NCBI GenBank assembly: GCA_009694745.1
Contig: SHUF01000025.1
Location: 1-36,653, forward strand
DNA: 36,653 nucleotides
Reading direction: 5' to 3'
Source: Acidobacteriota bacterium
GTDB taxonomy: Bacteria > Acidobacteriota > Vicinamibacteria > Vicinamibacterales > SCN-69-37
Both the position numbers and the translations under genes were made by a program. The notes beneath the pieces are model-generated. The model was not told the origin of the DNA. It did not search any database and worked only from the letters and a program-made list of their open reading frames with translations. Of this stretch, positions 1 through 8,686 are shown piece by piece (position 1 is the stretch's first letter; each line of letters starts with the position of its first letter).

Positions 1-1
1 G

Positions 2-250
2 TTGATCTACACCGGCGCCATCTTTTTTACCGAGGCGCTGTTCAACACGCTACGGGTGATTACCGGCTCCACGCGTGTCGCCTGGATCTCCATCACGGCC
101 AACCTGCAGCAGGTCATCGATGCTATGTTCAGGATGCCGGCCAGGTATGAGACACCGGTATTGGTGTCTGTCCTGGTGCTGCTCGCCCTTGTGGCGGTGT
201 CGATCTCCGTTCTCGAACGGCGGGTGAAAGGCGTCGAGGTGGTCTCGTGA
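2..250 (+). CDS. ABC-2 type transporter permease, C-terminal fragment
   Basis: This is the last ~82 codons of a gene whose beginning lies before the window. The fragment has an amphipathic stretch, then one clear hydrophobic segment near its end (PVLVSVLVLLALVAVSISVL), and finishes with a short basic cytoplasmic tail (ERRVKGVEVVS). That is how many ABC-2 family permeases end. The TGA stop overlaps the GTG start of the ATPase gene by four bases (GTGA), so the two are very likely translationally coupled subunits of one exporter. With the second permease at 1179, the operon order is permease, ATPase, permease. The substrate cannot be told. The permease call rests on the membrane segment and on context, because too little of the protein is present for a family match. 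Confidence 0.6.
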   Translation: MIYTGAIFFTEALFNTLRVITGSTRVAWISITANLQQVIDAMFRMPARYETPVLVSVLVLLALVAVSISVLERRVKGVEVVS

Positions 251-1182
251 GCGCGCCCGACGTGCCGATCATTTCCGCCGACCACCTGTCCAAGTGGTAC
301 GGCCAGGTGATTGGTCTCAACGACGTCACCGTATCGGTGCCTCCAGGCATCACGGGTCTGCTCGGTCCCAACGGCGCCGGCAAGAGCACGTTCATGAAGC
401 TCATCACCGGCCAACTTCGCCCCAGCAAGGGCGAAGTCACGGTGTTGGGCGAGCCGATCTGGAGAAACCCGAAGCTCTATTTCCGCGTGGGCTTTTGTCC
501 AGAGCAGGATGCGTTCTACGAGCGCATGACCGGCCTCGAGTGGGTGAGTGCGTTGGTGCGGTTGAACGGGTATTCAGAAAAAGAAGCCGGCCAGGCCGCA
601 GAAGCGGCGCTCACCAGCGTGGACCTGATGGAGGCCGCCAACAAGAAAATTGGCGCGTACTCCAAAGGCATGCGCCAGCGCGTCAAGCTCGCGCAGGCGA
701 TTGTGCACGACCCCGAAATGCTCATCCTCGACGAACCGCTGTCCGGCATGGACCCGCTGGCCCGGCGCAGGATGATGAAGATGATTCGGGAGTGGGCGAG
801 GCAGGGGAAGAGCGTGCTGGTGTCGAGCCACATCCTCCACGAGGTGGAGTCGATGACCTCGAACATCCTGCTCATCAACAACGGGCGCATTCTGGCCGAG
901 GGCAACGTCCACCAGATTCGCGATCTCATCGATACACATCCGCATACGGTGTACGTGAAGGCGGCCGACCCGCGGGGACTCGCGCGGGAGTTCCTGGCGC
1001 GCGCCGACGTGATCAGCATGCGGTTTGAGCCGGGTGCGGTGATTGTGGAGACCGGTAAACCCGACGAGTTCTACGGCCGGCTCACGGAACTGGTGGCTGA
1101 GGGCGCCTGTGGCGCCGTTGAGGAAGTCTCGTCGCCCGACGACAACCTCCAGGCCGTCTTCAAGTATCTGGTGAAGCAGTGA
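247..1182 (+). CDS. ABC transporter ATP-binding protein (ABC-2 exporter)
   Basis: A 311-residue nucleotide-binding subunit that would power export through the flanking membrane subunits. Visible motifs in order are the Walker A GPNGAGKST at residues 40-48, a Q-loop CPEQD near 84-88, the signature region YSKGMRQR near 138-145, Walker B LILDEP at 159-164 followed by the D-loop SGMDP, and the switch histidine in VSSH near 195. The C-terminal ~90 residues form the usual extra domain of CcmA/NatA/DrrA-type ATPases. The GTG start at 247 overlaps the preceding stop by 4 bp, and the gene's own stop overlaps the next GTG in the same way, so the three cistrons are one translational unit. The signature is the degenerate S-K-G-M-R type common in ABC-2 systems. 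The substrate is unknown; such systems export polysaccharide, drugs or lipids, or act as membrane-maintenance modules. Confidence 0.93.
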   Translation: MSAPDVPIISADHLSKWYGQVIGLNDVTVSVPPGITGLLGPNGAGKSTFMKLITGQLRPSKGEVTVLGEPIWRNPKLYFRVGFCPEQDAFYERMTGLEWVSALVRLNGYSEKEAGQAAEAALTSVDLMEAANKKIGAYSKGMRQRVKLAQAIVHDPEMLILDEPLSGMDPLARRRMMKMIREWARQGKSVLVSSHILHEVESMTSNILLINNGRILAEGNVHQIRDLIDTHPHTVYVKAADPRGLAREFLARADVISMRFEPGAVIVETGKPDEFYGRLTELVAEGACGAVEEVSSPDDNLQAVFKYLVKQ

Positions 1183-2030
1183 GCGTGCCCATGCAGACAG
1201 CCCCTCCTCGTCAGGCGCCCGGCATTGTCTCGGCGTCGGTGCGTGTGTTCGAACTGTCGCTGGGCGAGATGTTGTGGTCGCGCCGCACCATTTTCATGGG
1301 ACTCGTGGTCGGGCTCCCCGTAGTTCTGGCGCTGGTCGTTCGCTTGTTTGACCTGGCCGGGGTCACCGGGGTCCGGGGCAACAATATGGCTGTGGATGGC
1401 CCGGCGGTGTTTGGCCTGATCATCTGGGCGTGTTTCCTGCGTTTCAGCATCCCCGTGCTCGGCGTGTTCTACGGCACCTCGCTCATCGCCGACGAGGTGG
1501 AAGACAAGACCATCACCTATCTGTTTTCGCGGCCCATTTCGCGGCAGGCCGTGCTGTTTGGCAAGTATCTGGCCTACATGGCCTGCACTGTCCTGGTGGT
1601 GTTGCCCTCCATCGTGGTGGTCTGGTTGCTGGTCATCCCGATGGGCGGCAGTCTGGGCGGCAATTTCATCGATTTGGTCAAGGACCTGGCCATCGTCGCG
1701 ATGGGCCTGGCCGTCTACGGGGCCGTCTTTGCCTTCATTGGGGCCAAGTTCAAACGGCCGCTGCTGGTGGGCCTGGTGTTTGTGTTCGGCTGGGAGCCGG
1801 TCGTGCTGGCCCTGCCTGGGTACATGAAGCAGTTTTCGGTGGCCTATTACCTGCAGGGGCTGGTGCCTCATGCAATGCCAAACGACTCGTTTGCCAGCCT
1901 GGTTCAGGCCATCTTCCGGGAGACGCCCGCCCTGGGCACGAGCCTGCTCACGATGGGCCTGATCGAGGTGGTATTCTTGTATTGTGCCGCCAGAATGGTG
2001 GCAAATCGAGAGTACGTGCTGGAACAGTAG
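1179..2030 (+). CDS. ABC-2 type transporter permease
   Basis: A 283-residue polytopic membrane protein with about six hydrophobic segments: residues ~32-50, ~68-90, ~123-150, ~163-187, ~195-212 and a last one near 255-272. The central part carries a DEVEDKTITYLFSRPISR-type cytoplasmic stretch between the second and third segments. This is characteristic of ABC-2 permeases of the NatB/CcmB-like group (I..E.E..T..Y...RP..R). The GTG start at 1179 sits in a GTGA overlap with the ATPase stop. A downstream ATG at 1191 is an alternative, but the overlap favours the GTG. It pairs with the ATPase at 247 and probably with the truncated permease at the window edge. The transported substrate is not evident. 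Confidence 0.88.
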   Translation: MSVPMQTAPPRQAPGIVSASVRVFELSLGEMLWSRRTIFMGLVVGLPVVLALVVRLFDLAGVTGVRGNNMAVDGPAVFGLIIWACFLRFSIPVLGVFYGTSLIADEVEDKTITYLFSRPISRQAVLFGKYLAYMACTVLVVLPSIVVVWLLVIPMGGSLGGNFIDLVKDLAIVAMGLAVYGAVFAFIGAKFKRPLLVGLVFVFGWEPVVLALPGYMKQFSVAYYLQGLVPHAMPNDSFASLVQAIFRETPALGTSLLTMGLIEVVFLYCAARMVANREYVLEQ

Positions 2031-2068
2031 ACCGCCAGACCCCGTACTGGTGCTCAGAGGTATCGCCG

Positions 2069-3127
2069 ATGAACAAGCGCACTCGCTATTTTGTGGTTGG
2101 TTCGGTCGCCATTGTCACCGTGGGCCTGTGCACAGGGCTGGTGGCGTTCTACAACGGGGGCCTGACCCTCATGTCGTCGGCGCAGGGGCCCAGCGAACTG
2201 GCGTACCTGCCGGCCAACGCCACGGCCGTGGCGTACGCCAACGTCCGCGACGTCATGAATTCGGAGTTCCGCCAGAAGCTTAATCAGGCCATTCCGACCG
2301 GCGAAGGCCGTGACGAATTCCTCAAAGAGACCGGCATCGACATCGAACGCGACATCGACACGGTGGTGGCCAGCATGAGCGCCGCCGAGAAGGAAGCCGT
2401 CGTGCTGGTGCGCGGACGCTTCAACGAAGGCCAGATTGAGTCGCTGCTCCGTCAGGGCACCGGCGACGTGGAGCAGTATCAGGGCATTCGCGTGGTCACG
2501 GGCGCGCCGAAGGCGCAGGCCATGATCGACGGTGCGGACGGCAGCATGCCGCGTGATATCGCGAACCCAGGCGAACAGACCATGTCGGTGGCGTTCCTCG
2601 AGACCGGGCTCCTGGCCATCGGCCAGACAGCGGCGGTGAAGCGCGCGATTGACTCCAAGGTGTCGGGCCAGAACATCACCACCAACGGCGAACTGATGAA
2701 GTACGTCAACGACATCCGCGGCGGCCAGAGCGCATGGGCCGTGGGCCGCATGGACGCGATGAAGCAGCAGGCCGACATTTCCGAACAGGTGCTACAGCAC
2801 ATTCCGGCCGTGCAGTGGGTGGCGCTGACCACGCAGATCAACGGTGGCGTCACCGGTTCCATCCGTGCCGACACGTTGGATGATGCCGCGGCCGAGAACC
2901 TTCGCGATGTCATCCGCGGCGGGCTGGCCATGGGGCGCCTGGTGTCTGGCCAGGATCAGAAGTTCAAGATGCTGCTGGATTCGCTCCAGATGTCGGGCAC
3001 GGGCAAGACGGTGGCGCTCACGTTCTCGGTGTCGCCCGAGATGGTGGACGTGCTGGCCGGGCTCGCGCAGCTCTCAGACATGAAGCCCAAGCCGGTGACC
3101 ACGCCGGAAGCCGGGAAGATTCAGTAG
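2069..3127 (+). CDS. membrane-anchored protein of unknown function
   Basis: A 352-residue protein. The start is set by an ATG at 2069 with an AGAGG-type ribosome binding site at 2056-2060. It begins MNKRTRYF and has one hydrophobic segment (about residues 7-27), so it is either anchored in the membrane with the rest outside or carries an uncleaved signal. The mature part begins with SELAYLPANATAVAYANV, a layout seen in DUF3352-like surface proteins that open with a statement-like 'LP.....A.ANV' strand. The rest alternates helices and strands with no Cys and no catalytic motif I recognise. It follows the ABC permease by 38 bp and is probably co-transcribed. A strong terminator follows, making this the last gene of the operon. 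The function is unknown; the DUF3352 resemblance is an impression, not a match. Confidence 0.8.
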   Translation: MNKRTRYFVVGSVAIVTVGLCTGLVAFYNGGLTLMSSAQGPSELAYLPANATAVAYANVRDVMNSEFRQKLNQAIPTGEGRDEFLKETGIDIERDIDTVVASMSAAEKEAVVLVRGRFNEGQIESLLRQGTGDVEQYQGIRVVTGAPKAQAMIDGADGSMPRDIANPGEQTMSVAFLETGLLAIGQTAAVKRAIDSKVSGQNITTNGELMKYVNDIRGGQSAWAVGRMDAMKQQADISEQVLQHIPAVQWVALTTQINGGVTGSIRADTLDDAAAENLRDVIRGGLAMGRLVSGQDQKFKMLLDSLQMSGTGKTVALTFSVSPEMVDVLAGLAQLSDMKPKPVTTPEAGKIQ

Positions 3128-3149
3128 ACCTCCAGCCGGAAGGCTGACA

Positions 3150-3193
3150 GGCCCGGGCGGATCCTCACGGAACCGCCCGGGCCTTTTGTTTTT
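3150..3193 (+). terminator. Rho-independent terminator after the ABC operon
   Basis: A perfect 11-bp stem, GGCCCGGGCGG (3150-3160) with CCGCCCGGGCC (3173-3183), encloses a 12-nt loop and is followed by TTTTGTTTTT (3184-3193). It lies 22 bp after the stop of the unknown membrane protein and just before the next gene, so it ends the ABC operon transcript. Confidence 0.9.
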
Positions 3194-3211
3194 GGTAGAC
3201 TCTGGCCACCC

Positions 3212-3613
3212 GTGAAAACCTGCGTGTTCTTTTATGGCACCCTCATGGCCGGCTTCGATCGCCGACGCCGTGCCGGGATTGACGATCGCCTGACGTACCT
3301 CGGCCGCGGCTGGGTGAAGGGGAATCTGTACGACCTGGGGCTGTATCCGGCCGCAGTACCGGCGGAAGGCGGCCGCATCTGGGGCGAACTCTACGAGACG
3401 GATGCCCCCGAGCCGGTGTTGGCCGCGCTAGACGCCCTCGAGGGGTAGCACCACGGGGACCCCGACCGGTCCCTGTATTAGCGCCAGATGGTGGAGGTCA
3501 CGCTCCCGGAGGGCGCCACCGTCGATTCGTGGGTGTACTTCTACAACGCGCCCATCGGCCAGGCCTCGCGCATCCCGTCGGGCGACTATCTCGAACACTT
3601 CAAGCACCGATAG
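3212..3613 (+). pseudogene. gamma-glutamylcyclotransferase (AIG2-like) gene with two in-frame TAG codons
   Basis: The first 78 codons encode the start of a gamma-glutamylcyclotransferase/AIG2-like protein: YGTLM near the N-terminus, LYDLGLYPA, then LDALEG. A TAG at 3446-3448 replaces the usual Tyr after the LEG motif. Reading on in the same frame gives HHGDPDRSLY, a second TAG at 3479-3481, then RQMVEVTLPEG, WVYFYNAPIGQ and IPSGDYLEHFKHR before a TAG at 3611-3613. The last part is exactly what the family has at its C-terminus (a W.Y.YN strand, then S.DY). The total of 133 sense-or-amber codons matches the family length. There is no indel, only two nonsense codons. Enzymes of this fold release 5-oxoproline from gamma-glutamyl compounds. 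Without readthrough the product would lack its C-terminal third. Mutation, assembly error or suppression are all possible; mutation is most likely, because TAG ends many healthy genes here. Confidence 0.8.
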
Positions 3614-3648
3614 CAGTTCCCCAGTTCCCCAGTTCCCCAGTTCCCCAG
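3614..3648. repeat. 8-bp tandem repeat, about 4.4 units
   Basis: The unit CAGTTCCC is repeated four times from 3614 to 3645 and followed by CAG. The array begins directly after the final TAG of the broken cyclotransferase gene and ends 17 bp before the ATG of the first thiolase, so it fills most of that gap. No other copy was seen in the window. Confidence 0.9.
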
Positions 3649-3665
3649 CGATATGATGGGTCCGC

Positions 3666-4862
3666 ATGTCCGTTGTGATCGTCGGCGCAGCCCGCACAGC
3701 CATCGGCCGCTACGGCGGCACCCTTCGTCAGACCCATCCCGCTGATCTCGGCGCACGCGCTGCGAAGGCCGCACTCGAACGCGCCAACGTCCCACCTGGG
3801 GATGTTGATGAAGCGCTGTTTGGTCACGGCCGGCAGGCCGGCTCGGGGCCGAACCCGGCCAGGCAGGTGTGCCAGCGCGCGGGCCTGCCATTTACGGTAC
3901 CGGCCCAGACCATCAACCAGGCGTGCGCGTCGGGCATGCAGACAGTGGCGCTCGGTGCGCAGGCTATCCTGCTCGGCCAGTCGCGCATCGTGCTGGCAGG
4001 CGGCATCGAGTCCATGAGTCGGATGCCGTATTTGGTGGATGCCGAAGACGCCCGATGGGGCCACAAGATGGGGAACTTCACCCTGGTGGACGCCATGTAC
4101 CGCGATGGCTTCCGCTGCTCGCTATCGGGCCTCATCATGGGCGAAACTGCGGAGCTTCTGGCGCGGCAGTACGGCATTACGCGCGAGGAATCAGATGCGT
4201 ACGCGCTGAGCAGTCAGCACAAGGCCGAAGCCGCCATCGCCTCGGACCGCTTCAGGGACGAGATGACGTCTGCCCCGGGCCAGGACGCGAAAGGCAAACC
4301 GGTTGAGCTGGACGTGGACGAACATCCGCGCGCCGGCGTCGCCCTTGAGATGCTTCGAAAACTGCCGCTCGTGTTTCCCACCGTCGAAGGCCGGCCCGGC
4401 ATCATCACGGCGGGCTCGTCTTCGGGAATTACCGACGGTGGGGCGGCAGTGGTGCTGGCCCACGCAGACGAAGCGCAGCGACGCGGCCTGAAGCCAATGG
4501 CCCGCATCGTCGGCTGGGCGACCGCAGGAGTTGATCCGCGAATCATGGGCATCGGTCCCGTTCCCGCGGTCCGTCGCCTCTTCGCCCAGACGGGGCTGAC
4601 CATGGACGATTTCGATCTGGTGGAGATCAACGAAGCCTTTGCACCGCAGGTGCTCGCAGTCTTGAAAGACATGCCGGTTTCAGCCGACCGGCTCAACGTC
4701 AACGGCGGCGCCATCGCCCTCGGCCACCCTATTGGCGCCACCGGCACGCGGATCCTCGTGACGTTGCTTTACGAGATGATCCGCCGCGACGCCCGCCGCG
4801 GCCTGGCCACCCTCTGCGTCAGCGGCGGCCTGGGGATGGCGATGGCGATTGAGAGATACTAG
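3666..4862 (+). CDS. acetyl-CoA C-acyltransferase (thiolase)
   Basis: A 398-residue thiolase, full length for the family. It either condenses two acetyl-CoA to acetoacetyl-CoA or cleaves 3-ketoacyl-CoA. The three signature sites are intact: the acyl-carrying Cys at about residue 87 in NQACASGMQ, the His at about 354 in ALGHPIGATGTR, and the second Cys at about 384 in CVSGGLGMA. Other family landmarks include GGIESMSRMPY and EINEAFAPQ. The ATG at 3666 is followed at once by the typical V-I-V-G-A-A-R-T opening. Only 3 bp separate it from the dehydrogenase at 4866, and a second thiolase follows, so it belongs to a four-gene acyl-CoA operon. Biosynthetic and degradative specificity cannot be separated by eye. 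The two thiolases probably differ in chain length. Confidence 0.95.
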   Translation: MSVVIVGAARTAIGRYGGTLRQTHPADLGARAAKAALERANVPPGDVDEALFGHGRQAGSGPNPARQVCQRAGLPFTVPAQTINQACASGMQTVALGAQAILLGQSRIVLAGGIESMSRMPYLVDAEDARWGHKMGNFTLVDAMYRDGFRCSLSGLIMGETAELLARQYGITREESDAYALSSQHKAEAAIASDRFRDEMTSAPGQDAKGKPVELDVDEHPRAGVALEMLRKLPLVFPTVEGRPGIITAGSSSGITDGGAAVVLAHADEAQRRGLKPMARIVGWATAGVDPRIMGIGPVPAVRRLFAQTGLTMDDFDLVEINEAFAPQVLAVLKDMPVSADRLNVNGGAIALGHPIGATGTRILVTLLYEMIRRDARRGLATLCVSGGLGMAMAIERY

Positions 4863-4865
4863 ATT

Positions 4866-5914
4866 GTGCGCATTGCAGTAATTGCGGGAGATGGTATTGG
4901 CAAGGATGTGACGGCTGAGGCCGTCAAGGTCCTGCGCGCCGTAAGTGAGGTATCGGGCCGGTCGCTCGAGCTTGAGATGTTGCCCTGGAGCGCCGATCAC
5001 TATCTGGCCACCGGCGTGACGCTGCCGCCCAATGGCTACGACATGTTGCGCGATGACTTCGATGCGGTCCTTCTGGGCGCCTTGGGCGATCCGCGGGTTG
5101 CCGACAACCGTCACGCGCGCGACATCCTCCTGGGCACGCGCTTTGAACTCGATCTCTACGTCAACTACCGCCCAGTCAAACTGCTCAACGACGCCCTCTG
5201 TCCGCTGAAGGACCGGGGCCGCAAGGACGTGAACTTCGTCGTGTTCCGCGAAAATACCGAAGGCGTCTATGTCAGCATCGGTGGCCGCTTCAAGGCCGGG
5301 ACCGACGATGAGGTGGCGATTCAGGAAGAGATTAACACGTTCAAGGGGGTGAACCGGATCATCCGGCACGCCTTTGAGTTTGCGGCCGCGCAGGGGCTGA
5401 CGAAAGTGTGCATGGCCGACAAGAGCAACGCCATGCAACAGGGCCACGCGCTCTGGCAGCGCGTGTTCAAGCAAGTGGCGTCCGAGTATCCGGCTATCAA
5501 GGCCAGCCACATGTACATCGACGCGCTGGCGATGTTCCTGGTGAAAGACCCAGGTCAGTTCGAAGTGGTCGTCACCAACAATCTCTTTGGCGACATCGTG
5601 ACTGACATCGGCGGCGCGTTGCAGGGTGGGTTGGGCATGGCGGCGTCGGGCAACATTCATCCGGGGCGAACCTCGCTGTTTGAACCCGTGCACGGCTCCG
5701 CGCCTCCGCTGGCCGGCAAGAACATCGCGAATCCGATGGGGGCGATCCTCTCGTCGGCGCTGATGCTTGAGACGCTCGGCTGGTCCGACGAGGCTCGCCG
5801 CATCGAAGCCGCCGTGGAAGCCGCGGTCGTCGCGGGTGAAACGACGACGGATATCGGGGGATCAAGGGGAACGAATCAAGTAGGCGATTGGATCAGCAGG
5901 GAAGTTAGGAAGCT

Positions 5915-5918
<4 letters not shown>
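4866..5918 (+). CDS. isocitrate/isopropylmalate-type beta-decarboxylating dehydrogenase
   Basis: A 350-residue NAD(P)-dependent 2R-hydroxyacid oxidative decarboxylase of the Iso_dh family, with a GTG start giving [15 protein letters not shown]. Family marks are GDGIG at the N-terminus, the substrate arginine region [26 protein letters not shown], the metal-ligand segment [13 protein letters not shown], and FEPVHGSAP with GKNIANP, which binds the nucleotide. The single-chain length and FEPVHGSAP resemble enzymes usually named 3-isopropylmalate dehydrogenase, but the insert after RENTEGVY is not that of classical LeuB, so the substrate is open (isopropylmalate, isocitrate or another 2-hydroxy-3-carboxy acid). 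It sits 3 bp after one thiolase and overlaps the ATG of the next by 4 bp (ATGA), with no leucine gene nearby. A role in the acyl-CoA pathway is therefore possible but not shown. Confidence 0.9.
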
Positions 5919-7093
<1,175 letters not shown>

Positions 7094-7100
7094 GGTTCTT

Positions 7101-7170
7101 ACACGAGGCATGAAGGACTTGAAGGATCCAGAAAAGCTAAAAGGACCCTCAGCTCCTTAATGCCTCGTGT
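7101..7170. repeat. 17-bp inverted repeat (hairpin) inside the acyl-CoA operon
   Basis: ACACGAGGCATGAAGGA (7101-7117) pairs with TCCTTAATGCCTCGTGT (7154-7170) at 16 of 17 positions, with a 36-nt loop. It has no T-run after it, so it is not a classical terminator. It lies between the second thiolase and the hydroxyacyl-CoA dehydrogenase gene. It could be a palindromic repeat element, an mRNA processing or stability structure, or a partial attenuator. Confidence 0.75.
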
Positions 7171-7197
7171 GTTAATTAGTTCAACGGGAGCAGTGTG

Positions 7198-8046
7198 ATG
7201 TCGATCAAGACGGTAGGTGTTCTGGGTTGCGGTTTGATGGGTGGCGGCATTGCGCAGGTGTCGGCGGCCGCTGGGTTCAAGACCATCGTCCGCGAGGTGA
7301 ATCAGGCCGCGCTCGATAAGGGCATGGCGCGCATCAAGAAATTCCTGGACGGCGGTGTTGAGAAGGGCAAGATGACCGCCGAGCAGCGCGACGCCGTGCT
7401 GGGCAACCTCTCGGGCACCACCGACTTCGCCGCGATGAAAGACTGCGACCTCATCATCGAGGCCATCGTCGAAAACGTGGACGTGAAGACGGAGGCCTTC
7501 AAGGCGCTTGAGCAGGTGGTGGGCGCGCACACCATCTTTGCGTCGAACACCTCGTCGCTGTGCATCATGGAACTGGCGGCCAGAACCGGCCGTCCCGACA
7601 GGTTCGGCGGGCTGCACTTTTTCAACCCGGTGCCGCTGATGAAACTGGTGGAGGTCATTCGCGCCCTCACCACGGCGGACGAGACCTACAAGGCGGTGTT
7701 TGATTTTGCGGTGGCGATTGGCAAGGAGCCGGTCACGGCGCCCGACAAGTCGGGCTTTATCGTGAACCGACTGCTGGTGCCGTACCTGCTTGATGCGATC
7801 CGTTGCTATGAACGCGGACTGGGCACCAAAGAAGACATCGACAACGCGATGAAACTCGGCTGCGGGTACCCGATGGGGCCGCTCACGCTACTCGACTTCG
7901 TGGGCCTCGATACGACGTACTACATTGCGAACATCATGTTCGATGAGTACAAGGACCCGATGTTCGCCGCGCCGCCCCTGCTCAAACGCATGGTGCTGGC
8001 GGGCAAACACGGCCGCAAGAGCGGCGAAGGATTCTATAAGTACTGA
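7198..8046 (+). CDS. 3-hydroxybutyryl-CoA (3-hydroxyacyl-CoA) dehydrogenase
   Basis: A 282-residue NAD-dependent short 3-hydroxyacyl-CoA dehydrogenase, the usual length of stand-alone Hbd/PaaH enzymes. It interconverts acetoacetyl-CoA and 3-hydroxybutyryl-CoA. The N-terminal Rossmann motif [11 protein letters not shown] is at residues 7-17, the active-site segment ASNTSSL near 115-121, and the catalytic His at about 140 in [22 protein letters not shown] and [18 protein letters not shown] belong to the C-terminal helical domain. An ATG at 7198 follows GGGAG (7186-7190) at good spacing; a GTG three bases earlier is possible but too close to the binding site. It matches the thiolases upstream as the next step of butanoate/fatty-acid metabolism. 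Neither an enoyl-CoA hydratase nor an acyl-CoA dehydrogenase is in the cluster. Confidence 0.95.
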   Translation: MSIKTVGVLGCGLMGGGIAQVSAAAGFKTIVREVNQAALDKGMARIKKFLDGGVEKGKMTAEQRDAVLGNLSGTTDFAAMKDCDLIIEAIVENVDVKTEAFKALEQVVGAHTIFASNTSSLCIMELAARTGRPDRFGGLHFFNPVPLMKLVEVIRALTTADETYKAVFDFAVAIGKEPVTAPDKSGFIVNRLLVPYLLDAIRCYERGLGTKEDIDNAMKLGCGYPMGPLTLLDFVGLDTTYYIANIMFDEYKDPMFAAPPLLKRMVLAGKHGRKSGEGFYKY

Positions 8047-8050
8047 CGCT

Positions 8051-8614
8051 ATGGAAGACCTTGTTCGCGAACTGCTGCGCCAGTTGGGTGAAGACCCGGC
8101 GCGTGATGGACTGCGGGAGACCCCGCGGCGGGTGGCGAAGTCTCTCACATTCCTGACCAGTGGCTACAAGGTGGATCTGGCCACCATCGTCAATAACGCG
8201 CTGTTTGACGTTGAGTACAGCGAGATGGTCATCGTCCGCGACATCGACTTCTACAGCATGTGCGAGCACCACCTGCTGCCGTTCTTCGGCAAGTGTCACG
8301 TGGCCTATCTGCCGTCGAAGAAGGTGATCGGCCTCTCAAAGGTGCCGAGGATTGTTGACATGTTCGCGCGCCGCCTCCAGGTGCAGGAGCGATTGACGAT
8401 GCAGGTGGCTGAGACGATTGCGGAAGTGACGCAACCGTTGGGCGTGGCGGTGGTCATGGAGGCGACCCACCTGTGCATGGCCATGCGGGGTGTGGAGAAA
8501 CAGAACTCCGTCACCGTCACGAGTGCGATGCTTGGCGTGTTCCGCGAAGACGCCCGCACACGCAGCGAGTTCCTCGAGCTGATCCGCCACCGCGGCAAAC
8601 TCGCCGGCGAGTGA
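8051..8614 (+). CDS. folE: GTP cyclohydrolase I
   Basis: A 187-residue enzyme converting GTP to 7,8-dihydroneopterin triphosphate, the first step of folate (and pterin) synthesis. The zinc and catalytic residues are in place: Cys71, His73 and His74 in [10 protein letters not shown], and Cys142 in [33 protein letters not shown] and the [10 protein letters not shown] tail are also typical. The ATG at 8051 is 4 bp after the hydroxyacyl-CoA dehydrogenase stop and gives MEDLVRELL, followed by [16 protein letters not shown], the expected N-terminus. The gene appears to be the last cistron of the acyl-CoA operon although its pathway is unrelated. A long hairpin begins two bases after the stop codon. 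Confidence 0.97.
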   Translation: MEDLVRELLRQLGEDPARDGLRETPRRVAKSLTFLTSGYKVDLATIVNNALFDVEYSEMVIVRDIDFYSMCEHHLLPFFGKCHVAYLPSKKVIGLSKVPRIVDMFARRLQVQERLTMQVAETIAEVTQPLGVAVVMEATHLCMAMRGVEKQNSVTVTSAMLGVFREDARTRSEFLELIRHRGKLAGE

Positions 8615-8616
8615 TC

Positions 8617-8681
8617 GCGAAAAAGACGTCGGGTGTCTTTTTGTTGGCAGCAGGCAAAAAGACACCCGACGTTTTTTTCGC
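8617..8681. terminator. bidirectional terminator between folE and the VWA gene
   Basis: Two 27-nt arms (8617-8643 and 8655-8681) are complementary at 26 positions, with the remaining pair a possible G-U, around an 11-nt loop. Both strands end in T-runs. The left arm alone also folds: AAAAAGAC (8620-8627) with GTCTTTTT (8635-8642), which by itself looks like a compact terminator. It separates two convergent genes: folE stops at 8614 and the minus-strand VWA gene stops at 8687, so it can serve both. Confidence 0.92.
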
Positions 8682-8686
8682 GTTCT

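Noticed and set aside
3446-3481. Genome-wide amber (TAG) reassignment
   Set aside because: TAG ends many intact genes in the window, including both thiolases, the pentaheme gene and the first receptor, so it works as a normal stop.
3614-3648. Short tandem repeats as a CRISPR array
   Set aside because: The units are 7-8 bp with no unique spacers and no cas genes are nearby.
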